64,000 nt of DNA from Schaedlerella arabinosiphila (lineage in GTDB: Bacteria; Bacillota; Clostridia; Lachnospirales; Lachnospiraceae), in NCBI RefSeq assembly GCF_003885045.1, contig NZ_RHJS01000002.1:3224001-3288000 (forward strand), written 5' to 3'. Shown in pieces: positions 26,321-35,474 of this stretch (positions are counted from its first letter, which is position 1; each line of letters opens with the position of its first letter). The translations under genes were made by a program, and so were the position numbers. The notes beneath the pieces are model-generated. The model saw only the letters and a list, made by a program, of their open reading frames with translations, was not told the DNA's origin and did not search any database.

Positions 26321-27406
26321 TTAAGCATTTACCGGAATGTGATACTGCTCTAATAATGCTCTCATGCGGGCAAGCTCCGCATTTTTGTCGGCGAGCTCCA
26401 CATTTTTATCGGCAAGTTCGAGAGCCAAAGCATCTCTGTCGGCAGCCAGCACTTCCTTATCGGCAGTCAGCGCTTCTTTATCAGCGGTCAGCGCTTCTTT
26501 ATCAGCGGTCAACGCTTCCTTGGCTGCAGCCAAAGTCTCATTATCCGCAATCAATGCCGCTTTATTCGCATTCAAACTGTCAATCTCCGCGTACAGACGT
26601 TTTTGAAGGACGCTGGGCAGTTCAATCATTGGTTTTGTCATACGATCCACCTCTCTTCCAAAATCGGCATGCTTCTCAAATATGTTTTCTGCGGCACGGC
26701 GGAACAGGTTCACATAATCGTCATATTCCTGCTCTGTCAAATATCCCTGTTCCACTTCTTCTTTTAGTATTATCATAACCTTGTCAACGAAGGCTGTCAA
26801 TTCATTTCTTGTCAATGGAACCTTCCTTTCCGGATTTAACTGGGGACGCAGCCGGAGCAGTACATAGGGCAGAAAAAGGTTCAGGTGCTTTTCCTGGATC
26901 TCCTCCAGGGAGTAGGACTGGATTCTCACAGTGGGGATCTGGTAAATGTGTTCGCTTCCGTCCTGAAAAATGATGCGGCAGCGCAGAACATCCGGAATCC
27001 GGCTGTTCTTCTCCGGATAAATAACGGCAGAGCGGGGAAAGTGCATGACCAGTCCGTCCAGGTTCTGTTCCCCGGAGGTGGTGTGCTGCATGGCAAAATG
27101 CAGATCATAAGCGACCATGCGGATGACCATATCCCGGTCATTGTGCATCTGACATTCCAGATGATAATAGTCCGTGCCATTTACCAATAGCGCGATATCG
27201 GACAGTCGGGAACCAGGCGGCGCATCCGGGTGCTCCCGGTAAGTGGAAGATTCTGTGGCCAGCAGGGTGATGGGGGTTCCTCTTGGGTACTCTTTTCCGT
27301 AGAGTTCTTTAAAAAGCGGAAAAAGCTGTTCCGGCATGGCATCCACGATGGCTTTGAGAATTTCATCCCACAGCATCGAGCTGCCAGGTTTGTTTTTTGC
27401 AGACAT
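26321..27406 (-). CDS. Rpn/PD-(D/E)XK nuclease-like protein with repeat coiled coil
   Basis: 361 residues. Residues about 1-150 match the pattern of Rpn-type putative nuclease/transposase proteins (DIALLVNGTDYYHLECQMH supplies the D..ExQ active-site pattern). Residues about 285-345 are heptad repeats: ALTADKE three times in a row followed by relatives (VLAADRD, ALALELADKN, ELADKN), a predicted coiled coil. Start at 27406 is chosen by AAAGGA upstream; the frame is open to 27520. The protein may be a domesticated relative of the Rpn family; two similar proteins lie in the accessory region (53259-54257, 58190-59068). Confidence 0.75.
   Translation of the reverse strand: MSAKNKPGSSMLWDEILKAIVDAMPEQLFPLFKELYGKEYPRGTPITLLATESSTYREHPDAPPGSRLSDIALLVNGTDYYHLECQMHNDRDMVIRMVAYDLHFAMQHTTSGEQNLDGLVMHFPRSAVIYPEKNSRIPDVLRCRIIFQDGSEHIYQIPTVRIQSYSLEEIQEKHLNLFLPYVLLRLRPQLNPERKVPLTRNELTAFVDKVMIILKEEVEQGYLTEQEYDDYVNLFRRAAENIFEKHADFGREVDRMTKPMIELPSVLQKRLYAEIDSLNANKAALIADNETLAAAKEALTADKEALTADKEALTADKEVLAADRDALALELADKNVELADKNAELARMRALLEQYHIPVNA
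26440..26530 (-). repeat. 21-bp tandem repeats encoding ALTADKE heptads
   Basis: Units of the form CGGTCAGCGCTTCTTTATCAG recur in tandem with few changes, keeping both frame and heptad register. Confidence 0.75.
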
Positions 27407-27588
27407 AGATGATCCATCCTTTCTTTTGTAAACTATAAACCAATGGGTTTCAATTGCTGTGAAATACGGCGAGATGCCAGAATTGCCGGACAGCCGGAAT
27501 GGCGTCCGATAGGTTTTCACATGTCAAGTATAACAGACAGAGCTGCGAAAGTAAAGACAGAATTTAGGCCGCTCATAGTAACGACATC

Positions 27589-27622
27589 GTTACTGAAGCA
27601 CCCAAAAAGTGTGAACAGTAAC
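27589..27622. repeat. Palindromic hairpin related to 983-1017
   Basis: GTTACTG..AGCACCC..GTGTGAACAGTAAC has the same arms and spacer bases as the terminal hairpin of the 825-1017 element. AGTAACGACATCGTTACT just to the left forms a competing hairpin. The gap 27407-27852 otherwise holds the AraC leader; TTGACT near 27663 may be its -35 box. Confidence 0.55.
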
Positions 27623-27852
27623 ATGACATCTGCCCCAACCCGGCGCGTCCTGTAACTCTTTATTGACTTTTCCTCAAAACAATGTTAGGTTGTTATATAT
27701 GGAAAATCCGCCGCCGGCGTTTTTTCTTCCTACAGAGCTGTACAGTCATCCCGCTGCAGCCGGCAGCCGTCCTGTACACAATGGTATCCAAAAAGGCCAT
27801 TCCGTACCATGCCTTACCAACGAATTTCTGAAAAAAACAGAGGAGGATCTAC

Positions 27853-28764
27853 ATGCAGCCGCAATTATCCAATCTGAAAGAAATCCGCCCCCACGGCACG
27901 AAAGCCTTTCCCTGCGCTATCTATCAGACCCGTTCCGGGGGCAAGGGAGTACTTGTGAAGCACCACTGGCACGACGAAGTCGAGATCCTGTATTTTTCCG
28001 GCGGACAGTTCCGCTTAGAGATCAACATGGAACAATTCCGGATTCGCTCCGAATGCCTGTACTTTATCAATCCCGGCGAGCTCCACAGCATCATTACCGA
28101 GCACTCCGGAAGTCTCGGAGAAGATGCGGTCGTCTTTTCCCCCGGCATCCTGAACTTTGATTCCTACGATGCCGCCCAGATGCAGCTGATCCAGCCCATG
28201 CAGAACGGGAAAATACGTTTTCCCCGGTTTCTTCTCCCCGACCACCCCGCATTCGGCCCCATTTACGGAGCGTTTAAGGATGTGATGCAGTCCTTCGGCC
28301 CCCTGGCCAAAGACCTGTCCCAGTGCGACGGCGCAGTCACCGACGACCTGACCAGCCAGCTTTACATAAAGTCCTCTTTGCTCCGCATCCTTGCAGTCCT
28401 TTCCAGCCATCAGCTCTTCACCCCCATGGAAAAAAACCATGACAAACGGGTAGAAGGAATCAAAAAAACACTGACCTACATCAAAGAAAATTATAAAGAA
28501 AAAATATACATCCGGGATCTGGCAAAAGAAGTCTGTATGAACGAACAATATTTCTGCCGCTTTTTTAAAAAGGCCATCGGCCGCTCGCCCATTGAATATG
28601 TCAATGAATACCGCATCAAACAGGCCATCCGCCTTCTCGAAGAAACCGACCTGCCCATCACGGAGGTCTGCCTGGAATGCGGCTACAACAACCTGGGCAA
28701 CTTTCTCCGGGAGTTCCGGAAATATACGGACACCACCCCGCTGCAGTACAGGAAAAAAGGATAG
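27853..28764 (+). CDS. AraC-family transcriptional regulator
   Basis: 303 residues: an N-terminal cupin-type sensor (HHWHDEVEILYFSGG, YFINPGELHSI) and a C-terminal pair of helix-turn-helices starting about 205 (YIRDLAKEVCMNEQYFCRFFKK, then ITEVCLECGYNNLGNFLREF, each read in part). This build is usual for regulators of carbohydrate genes. It lies 144 bases upstream of two GH13 genes on the same strand, and the -10 TATAAT near 28850 upstream of the first GH13 gene has no good -35, as expected for an activator-dependent promoter. AGAGGAGG precedes the ATG at 27853. Confidence 0.9.
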   Translation: MQPQLSNLKEIRPHGTKAFPCAIYQTRSGGKGVLVKHHWHDEVEILYFSGGQFRLEINMEQFRIRSECLYFINPGELHSIITEHSGSLGEDAVVFSPGILNFDSYDAAQMQLIQPMQNGKIRFPRFLLPDHPAFGPIYGAFKDVMQSFGPLAKDLSQCDGAVTDDLTSQLYIKSSLLRILAVLSSHQLFTPMEKNHDKRVEGIKKTLTYIKENYKEKIYIRDLAKEVCMNEQYFCRFFKKAIGRSPIEYVNEYRIKQAIRLLEETDLPITEVCLECGYNNLGNFLREFRKYTDTTPLQYRKKG

Positions 28765-28908
28765 CAGACGACTCGTCCAAAAAATCCCAAAAAGTCATAA
28801 TATCGTATTTTTTAATCAGATAAGCGAAAGACAAAACCATTTTCAGATATTATAATACAGCTATAACGAACGGAACACTAAAAAAAGAACACAATAGGAG
28901 GCAGCATT

Positions 28909-30573
28909 ATGACGAAAAAATGGTGGCATGACAAGGTAGCATATCAGATTTATCCAAAGAGCTTCTGCGATTCCAACGGGGACGGCATCGGCGACCTCCC
29001 GGGCATCATCGGCAAGCTGGATTACCTGCAGGACCTGGGCGTAGACATTATCTGGCTCTCCCCCTGCTATCCCTCCCCCCTTGCGGACGAAGGCTACGAC
29101 ATCTCCGATTATTATGATATCGACCCCCGTTTCGGCACCATGGAGGACATGGACCGTCTCCTGGCCGAGGCAAAAAAACGCAATATGTACATCCTCATGG
29201 ACCTGGTAGTCAACCACTGCTCCGACGAACACGAGTGGTTCAAAAAAGCCTGCCAGGACCCAGAAGGAAAATACGGCAACTTCTTCTATTTAAGAGATAA
29301 AAAAGAAGGGGAACTCCCCACCAACTGGCGTTCCTATTTCGGCGGCCCGGTATGGGAGGATCTTCCCGGAACCAACAAGCAGTATCTGCACGTGTTCCAC
29401 AAAAAACAGCCCGACCTGAACTGGGAAAATCCCGAAGTCCGGGAGGAAGTCTACAAGAACATCAACTGGTGGCTGGACAAGGGCCTGGGCGGCTTCCGCA
29501 TTGACGCCATCATCAACATCAAGAAGGCGCTCCCCTTCCGCAATTACGAGCCCGACCGGGAGGACGGCCTGTGTACCATCAAGGCCATGCTCAGCGAAGC
29601 AAAAGGGATCGGCGAATTTTTAGGGGAAATGCGGGACCGCACCTTTAAGAAATACGACGCCTTCTCCGTGGGAGAGGTCTTTGACGAAAAGCCCGAAGAG
29701 ATCCCGGATTTCATCGGAGACAACGGCTACTTTTCCAGTATGTTCGACTTCAACGAGACGATTTTCGGGGAAAGCGACAAGGGCTGGTACGACATGCGGC
29801 AGATTACGCCGGACGACTACAAAAAATGCTGCTTTGAAGCCCAGGCAAAAGTCGGCGATATGGGATTTTTATCCAACATCATTGAAAATCACGACGAACC
29901 CCGCGGCGTCAGCCGTTATATCCCCGAAGGCGACTGCTGCACGGAAAGCAAAAAGATGCTGGCGGCACTCAATTTCATGCTCCGCGGCCTTCCGTTCATT
30001 TACCAGGGACAGGAGCTGGGTATGGAAAATGTCCCCATCTCTTCTATAGAAGAAGTGGATGACATCTCCGCCATCAACGAATACCAGGTTGCGCTGGACG
30101 CAGGGCTTTCCGTGGAAGAAGCGGTGAAGGTCATTTCCAAATACAGCCGCGACAACGCCCGCACCCCCATGCAGTGGACCGACGGAGCCAATGCCGGATT
30201 TACCACAGGCAAGCCCTGGCTCAAGGTCAATCCGAATTACACCGATATCAACGCAGCCGCACAGCAGGACGATCCGGATTCCGTGAGAAGCTTCTACAAA
30301 CAGCTCATCGCCCTGCGCAAAAACCCGGAATACAAAGAAACCGTGGTATACGGCGCTTTGGAGCCGGTATGGGAGGAACAGCACAACCTGATGGCATATT
30401 ACCGCAAGGGCGACAAGACGCTGCTGGTGATCGGCAATTATCAGAAGGAAGAGCAGGCAGTGACATTACCGTCCGCATACAAAAAGGTACTGCTGAACAA
30501 CTACTCCGACATTGCACAGACAGACAACACAATCCAACTGCACGGATACCAGGCGGTCATATTAGAAATGTAA
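28909..30573 (+). CDS. GH13 alpha-glucosidase, predicted alpha-1,4 preference
   Basis: 554 residues, cytoplasmic. Conserved GH13 regions: DLVVNHCSDEH (I), GFRIDAI with nucleophile D199 (II), SVGEVFDE with the acid/base Glu (III), IIENHDEPR (IV). Belongs to the oligo-1,6-glucosidase/alpha-glucosidase subfamily. The residue right after the nucleophile is Ala200; in this subfamily Val there favours alpha-1,6 bonds while Ala or Thr favours alpha-1,4, so a maltase-type activity is inferred. TAGGAGG precedes the start. Co-directional with the AraC gene and a second GH13 gene 75 bases downstream. Confidence 0.92.
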   Translation: MTKKWWHDKVAYQIYPKSFCDSNGDGIGDLPGIIGKLDYLQDLGVDIIWLSPCYPSPLADEGYDISDYYDIDPRFGTMEDMDRLLAEAKKRNMYILMDLVVNHCSDEHEWFKKACQDPEGKYGNFFYLRDKKEGELPTNWRSYFGGPVWEDLPGTNKQYLHVFHKKQPDLNWENPEVREEVYKNINWWLDKGLGGFRIDAIINIKKALPFRNYEPDREDGLCTIKAMLSEAKGIGEFLGEMRDRTFKKYDAFSVGEVFDEKPEEIPDFIGDNGYFSSMFDFNETIFGESDKGWYDMRQITPDDYKKCCFEAQAKVGDMGFLSNIIENHDEPRGVSRYIPEGDCCTESKKMLAALNFMLRGLPFIYQGQELGMENVPISSIEEVDDISAINEYQVALDAGLSVEEAVKVISKYSRDNARTPMQWTDGANAGFTTGKPWLKVNPNYTDINAAAQQDDPDSVRSFYKQLIALRKNPEYKETVVYGALEPVWEEQHNLMAYYRKGDKTLLVIGNYQKEEQAVTLPSAYKKVLLNNYSDIAQTDNTIQLHGYQAVILEM

Positions 30574-30599
30574 AAAACGATTTATCATACATCGCATGT

Positions 30600-30622
30600 A
30601 AGGGCCTGAAACACAGGCCCTT
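30600..30622 (+). other. Stem-loop between the two GH13 genes
   Basis: AAGGGCCTG pairs with CAGGCCCTT around a five-base loop. No T-run follows, so it is more likely an mRNA-stabilising or partial-termination structure than a full terminator. Confidence 0.6.
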
Positions 30623-30648
30623 AGTACTCAAGGAAGGAGCCTACAATT

Positions 30649-32316
30649 ATGAACAGAACATGGTGGAAAGAAGCAGTCATTTATCAGATTTACCCACGCA
30701 GCTTTATGGACAGCAACGGCGACGGCATCGGCGACCTTCAGGGTATCATCAGCCGTCTGGATTACCTCAAATACTTAGGGATCGACGTAATCTGGATGTC
30801 CCCGGTCTACAAGTCCCCCAACGATGACAACGGCTACGACATCAGCGATTACCAGGCAATCATGGATGAATTTGGAACCATGGAGGATTTCGACGAGCTG
30901 CTGTCGGCCGCTCACGAAAGGGGCATCAAGATCGTCATGGACCTGGTGGTAAACCACACCTCCGACGAGCACAGATGGTTCGTGGAAAGCCGCAGATCCA
31001 CAGACAATCCCTACCGCGATTACTACATCTGGCGGGAGGGAAAAGATGACCAGACCCCGCCCAACAACTGGGGATCGTGCTTCAGCGGCTCCGCATGGCA
31101 GTACGACGAAGCAACCTCCATGTACTACCTGCACCTGTTTTCTAAAAAACAGCCTGACCTGAACTGGGATAACCCGAAGGTACGGCAGGAAGTCTTTGAT
31201 ATGATGACCTGGTGGTGCGACAAGGGCATCGACGGCTTCCGCATGGACGTAATCAGCATGATCTCCAAGGTAAAAGAACTTCCCGACGGCCAGGTTAAGG
31301 GTCTCTACGGCGATTACGGCCCCTACGCGGTGAACGGCCCCAATGTCCACAAATACCTCCAGGAAATGAACGAAAAGGTATTGTCTAAATACGACCTCAT
31401 GACCGTAGGCGAGACCCCCGAGGTCACCACCGAGCTTGCCAGACAGTATGCCGGAGAAGATACCCATGAGCTGAACATGGTCTTCCAGTTCGAGCACGTA
31501 GGCAGCAACGGAAAATACGCAAAGTGGACGGATGAAAAAATGCCCCTCACTACGTTGAAGAAGATTCTCACCCGCTGGCAGACTGAGCTCTACGGGAAAG
31601 CATGGAACAGCCTGTTCTGGGATAACCACGACCAGCCAAGGGCTGTCTCCCGCTTCGGCGACGACCGCCCTCAGTACCGGGAAACCTCCGCAAAAATGCT
31701 GGCCACCTGCCTTCATATGATGCAGGGCTCCCCCTATGTATACCAGGGCGAAGAGCTGGGCATGACCAATTACCCGTTCCAGAGTCCGTCGGATTTCCGG
31801 GACATCGAAAGCATCAACGCTTACAAAGAATGGTGCGAGAGCGGCATTGTCTCCCACGAGGAATTTTGGCCCTGCCTGCTCTGGCTCAGCCGCGACAACG
31901 CCAGAACCCCGATGCAGTGGGATGACAGCGAGCACTCCGGCTTCACCACCGGCACCCCCTGGATCACGGTCAATCCGAACTACAAGGAGATCAATGCCAA
32001 GGCAGAGACCGCAGACCCCAATTCCGTATTCCACTATTACAAAAAGCTGATCGCCCTGCGCAAGCAGACCCCGATCATGGTGTACGGAAAATACGAGCCC
32101 CTGTTCGAGGACAGCGAGGACTGGTTCGTCTACACCCGAACCCTGGACAGCGAAAAGCTTCTGGTCGTCTGCAGCTTCACCGACCAGGAGACCGAGTTTA
32201 CCATCCCGGAAGAGTTCGCAGGCACAGACGTCCTCATCTCCAACATGGAGCCTGCAGGCAATCAGGGTACGGTCACCCTCCGGCCATACGAAGCGTTTGT
32301 ACTGTGGAAAAAATAA
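30649..32316 (+). CDS. GH13 oligo-1,6-glucosidase-type enzyme
   Basis: 555 residues, about half identical by eye to the preceding gene. GH13 regions: DLVVNHTSDEH, GFRMDVISM (nucleophile D200 followed by Val201), TVGETPEV, FWDNHDQPR. The Val after the nucleophile predicts an isomaltase/oligo-1,6-glucosidase preference, complementing the Ala-bearing neighbour. Trehalose-6-phosphate hydrolase is an alternative within the same group. No signal peptide. AAGGAAGGAG precedes the ATG. Ends in a strong terminator. Confidence 0.92.
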   Translation: MNRTWWKEAVIYQIYPRSFMDSNGDGIGDLQGIISRLDYLKYLGIDVIWMSPVYKSPNDDNGYDISDYQAIMDEFGTMEDFDELLSAAHERGIKIVMDLVVNHTSDEHRWFVESRRSTDNPYRDYYIWREGKDDQTPPNNWGSCFSGSAWQYDEATSMYYLHLFSKKQPDLNWDNPKVRQEVFDMMTWWCDKGIDGFRMDVISMISKVKELPDGQVKGLYGDYGPYAVNGPNVHKYLQEMNEKVLSKYDLMTVGETPEVTTELARQYAGEDTHELNMVFQFEHVGSNGKYAKWTDEKMPLTTLKKILTRWQTELYGKAWNSLFWDNHDQPRAVSRFGDDRPQYRETSAKMLATCLHMMQGSPYVYQGEELGMTNYPFQSPSDFRDIESINAYKEWCESGIVSHEEFWPCLLWLSRDNARTPMQWDDSEHSGFTTGTPWITVNPNYKEINAKAETADPNSVFHYYKKLIALRKQTPIMVYGKYEPLFEDSEDWFVYTRTLDSEKLLVVCSFTDQETEFTIPEEFAGTDVLISNMEPAGNQGTVTLRPYEAFVLWKK

Positions 32317-32328
32317 TAGACTATACAG

Positions 32329-32368
32329 AAAGGGACTGACGCCATTCTCCGCGTGTCAGTCCCTTTAC
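32329..32368 (+). terminator. Terminator of the GH13 pair
   Basis: AAAGGGACTGAC at 32329-32340 pairs with GTCAGTCCCTTT at 32355-32366, 12 perfect base pairs, but the downstream T-run is short. Confidence 0.75.
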
Positions 32369-32478
32369 TATATGCTGCCGGACATACTCACACCTATTCC
32401 GAATCGTAGGAATGAATGTGCCTTATGCAACAAGTACTTATGAAAAACCTAAACTTAATCGCATCAGTAAGCCTTTCC

Positions 32479-34038
32479 TTACCTCTCTTCCCGCACAAAC
32501 ACCGCCGTAGCCGCCGGAACCACCAGCTTCCCATCTTCCGCTTTCAGATCCCCGCCGTTTTTGTACACCACTTCGCCCAGCTTCCCGCCGTACTCAAAGC
32601 TGGCTTCCTTCCCGGACGGATTGATCACCACCAGCACCGAATCCTTCCCGTTGGTCCTGCGGTATGCCAGGGGATACGCCTTCTCCTCGCAGTACAGAAA
32701 TTCGATCTTCGCCTCACTCTGCAGCACCGGATTGGCCTGCCGGATCTGGATCAGCTTCTTCACCTCATGGTAGATCGAATCCGGGTCCGCCATCTGCTTC
32801 TCTGCCGTAGGCCGGTTCTTGTCCGGGTCGATGGGGATATAGAGCAAGTCCGCTGCCCCGTCCGAGAAGCCCGCATTCAGGCTGCTGTTCCACTGCATCG
32901 GGGAGCGGGAGCCTGTCCGGTGATATCCGCCCTCCACAGACACTACATCCGGGAGATACTTCATTCCCAGCTCATCTCCGTAATAGATGAACGGCGCACC
33001 CGGCAGCGACAGCACAAACGCAAACACGATCTTGATCTCCTCCGCATCCAGCCATTTCGAAAGCCGGTCCATGTCATGATTTCCCGACGGCACGCAGATC
33101 ATGCCCTTGCCGTTGGTGGGCTCATAGCACATCTTATAGTAGTCGATAAACTCCTTCGCATTCCCCTTGCCCTCTCGTGAAAAATAGGGATCATCCCCAT
33201 GGAACAGATCCGGATAATGGCTGGGCCCGAAATGCAGCATAAAATCCATATGGAACCCGGATTTTAAACTCCTGTCCGGCTGTCCCCATTCCGAGATCAT
33301 GGCCGCATCCGGAAATTCCTTTGCCAGGAAGTCCATGAAATCCTGCCACAGCAGAATCGTCCCTTCCTGTTCCGGATCATTTTTCACAAGGGAGCCTGCC
33401 ATATCCACACGGAAGCCGTCGCAGCCCATTTCCAGCCAGAACCGCATGATATCCTTGATGGCTTCCCGGGTAGCCAGCGCGTCCTCAGAATCCATCGGCT
33501 GCTGCCATTCCGGCTCATCCACTTCAAAGAACCCATAATTCAGACAGGGCTGGTGGGAATAAAAATTCACCGCAACACAGCCGTCCCGCTGGCTTAAGCC
33601 CCGCAGGAAGCCCCGGATGCTGCCCACGCCCTCGAAGCTCTTCCATGCTTCATCCGTCCACACATACCGCCCGGTATACGCGTTGTTCTCCGGCTTCAAA
33701 GACTCCTGGAACCAGGGATGATCCCAGGAGGTATGCCCCGGAACCAGATCCAGCATCACATGCATGTCCCTCCGATGCACTTCCTCAAACAAACGCTTCA
33801 AGTCCGCATTCGTCCCGTACCGGGGCGCCACCTTCATGTAGTCGGACACATCATATCCCGCGTCCAAAAACGGAGATTCGAAGCAGGGGTTCAGCCAGAC
33901 GGCATTGCAGCCCAGCTCCTGAATATAATCCAGATGATCGATGATCCCCTGGATATCTCCGATCCCGTCCCCGTTCGTATCCGCAAAGGACTGGGGATAA
34001 ATCTCATAAAACACCGCATTTTTCAGCCAATTCACCAT
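32479..34038 (-). CDS. GH13 alpha-amylase-family glycosidase
   Basis: About 519 residues, no signal peptide, so cytoplasmic. GH13 regions: DLVPGHTSWDH (I, with Gly-His in place of the usual Asn-His), GFRVDMAGS (II, nucleophile), MISEWGQPD (III), SGNHDMDRL (IV). Opposite in direction to the two alpha-glucosidase genes and downstream of the transporter genes, so probably expressed with the importer. Likely acts on maltodextrins. Three consecutive ATG codons occur (34044, 34041, 34038); GGAGG is 2, 5 and 8 bases upstream respectively, and I chose 34038. Confidence 0.88.
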   Translation of the reverse strand: MVNWLKNAVFYEIYPQSFADTNGDGIGDIQGIIDHLDYIQELGCNAVWLNPCFESPFLDAGYDVSDYMKVAPRYGTNADLKRLFEEVHRRDMHVMLDLVPGHTSWDHPWFQESLKPENNAYTGRYVWTDEAWKSFEGVGSIRGFLRGLSQRDGCVAVNFYSHQPCLNYGFFEVDEPEWQQPMDSEDALATREAIKDIMRFWLEMGCDGFRVDMAGSLVKNDPEQEGTILLWQDFMDFLAKEFPDAAMISEWGQPDRSLKSGFHMDFMLHFGPSHYPDLFHGDDPYFSREGKGNAKEFIDYYKMCYEPTNGKGMICVPSGNHDMDRLSKWLDAEEIKIVFAFVLSLPGAPFIYYGDELGMKYLPDVVSVEGGYHRTGSRSPMQWNSSLNAGFSDGAADLLYIPIDPDKNRPTAEKQMADPDSIYHEVKKLIQIRQANPVLQSEAKIEFLYCEEKAYPLAYRRTNGKDSVLVVINPSGKEASFEYGGKLGEVVYKNGGDLKAEDGKLVVPAATAVFVREER

Positions 34039-34095
34039 CATCATTTCCTCCTCTTTCTAATTGGTATCCACCGCAGCCGTGCATATTTACAAAGA

Positions 34096-34163
34096 AAGCC
34101 CTGAAAGATCGTCCCGGTCCGCGCACTGCCCGAACCATCACAAATGCTTCTCTTTCAGGGCTT
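34096..34163. terminator. Inverted repeat, likely bidirectional terminator
   Basis: AAGCCCTGAAAG at 34096-34107 pairs with CTTTCAGGGCTT at 34152-34163; T-rich DNA follows on both strands. A second hairpin (CCGCCGGCA/TGCCGGTG) lies near 34239-34263 just past the ATPase gene. Confidence 0.55.
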
Positions 34164-34272
34164 AATCTTTTTTATTACAGTCACTCAAAGCGGCACAGAG
34201 CTTCCCATTCATATCTGCTGTGCGCTCATACGCGTAAACCGCCGGCAAAGCTGTCTGCCGGTGCTTCACCAT

Positions 34273-35373
34273 TTAATGGCAGATCGCCTTTTCCGTTTCT
34301 TTGTCAAAGAAATGCGCATGATCCATATTTGCCGCGATCCGGTACGCACCTCTCTCAGGCTGCTTTCCGGCTGCCGGAATCTTTACGATGATCCGGATAT
34401 CACTTACGGTCATATACAGGTTATAGTCCGCGCCCAGCAGTTCGCTGAAATTCATCTCCGCATCCATCGCGTTGTCCTCGGTCAGCATATTCTGTCCCAG
34501 GAAATCCTCCGGACGCAGTCCCATGATCACCCGTTTGCCGGCATACTTCGCCAGGGCGTCGCACTTAAATTCCGGAACAGCCAGCTTGTTCTTGCCAAGC
34601 ACCGCATAGAGCCTGCCGCCTTCCGCCGCGATCTCCACATCCAGGAAGTTCATCTGCGGGCTGCCGATAAATCCTGCCACAAACAGGTTCACAGGCTGCT
34701 CATACAATGTCTGAGGCGTATCAAACTGCTGTACAATTCCGTCCTTCATCACCACGATGCGGTCGCCCATGGTCATAGCCTCTGTCTGGTCATGGGTTAC
34801 ATATACGAACGTAATGTTCAGCCGCTGGTGGAGCTTCGCGATCTCCGTCCTCATCGACGCACGGAGCTTCGCGTCCAGGTTAGAAAGTGGCTCATCCAGC
34901 AGGAATACCGCAGGATTCCGAACCATAGCACGTCCCAGGGCCACACGCTGTCTCTGACCGCCGGAAAGCTCCTTCGGCTTCCGGGTCAGCAGATGCTCCA
35001 GATCCAGGATCTTTGCCGCCTCATGCACACGCTTGTCGATCTCAGCCGGATCCTCCTTGCGCAGCTTCAAGCCGAACGCAATATTCTTATACACATTCAT
35101 ATGCGGATACAACGCATAATTCTGGAATACCATCGCAATATCACGGTCCTTGGACGGCACCTTGTTCATCAGCCGGTCCCCGATATACATCTCCCCTTCC
35201 GTTATGGACTCCAGACCCGCGATCATACGCAGAGTCGTAGATTTTCCACAACCGGACGGCCCGACCAGAATAATAAATTCTTTATCTTTTATCTCTAAGT
35301 TCAAATTCGGGACAACCGGAGAGGTCGCGCCCTCATAAGTCTTTGTCACGTTTTCAAAACGAATCGAAGCCAT
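34273..35373 (-). CDS. Sugar ABC importer ATPase (MsmK/UgpC/MalK type)
   Basis: 366 residues. Walker A GPSGCGKST, Q-loop VFQNYALYPHM, signature LSGGQRQRVALGRA, Walker B FLLDEPLSNLDA, H-loop THDQTEA, then the C-terminal TOBE/regulatory domain (from about 240) typical of carbohydrate importers. It energises the two permeases encoded upstream on the same strand; in Firmicutes one such ATPase often serves several importers. Start at 35373 follows GGAGG; an in-frame ATG at 35388 would include that site. Confidence 0.94.
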   Translation of the reverse strand: MASIRFENVTKTYEGATSPVVPNLNLEIKDKEFIILVGPSGCGKSTTLRMIAGLESITEGEMYIGDRLMNKVPSKDRDIAMVFQNYALYPHMNVYKNIAFGLKLRKEDPAEIDKRVHEAAKILDLEHLLTRKPKELSGGQRQRVALGRAMVRNPAVFLLDEPLSNLDAKLRASMRTEIAKLHQRLNITFVYVTHDQTEAMTMGDRIVVMKDGIVQQFDTPQTLYEQPVNLFVAGFIGSPQMNFLDVEIAAEGGRLYAVLGKNKLAVPEFKCDALAKYAGKRVIMGLRPEDFLGQNMLTEDNAMDAEMNFSELLGADYNLYMTVSDIRIIVKIPAAGKQPERGAYRIAANMDHAHFFDKETEKAICH

Positions 35374-35474
35374 AATAATTTCCTCCAATTGTTAAAGTTT
35401 AAGCAGCAGTCCGGTCACTGTCCGCAGCAGCGGCGCAGACAGCAACGCAGCCCGCACTGCACACCACACTCCTG

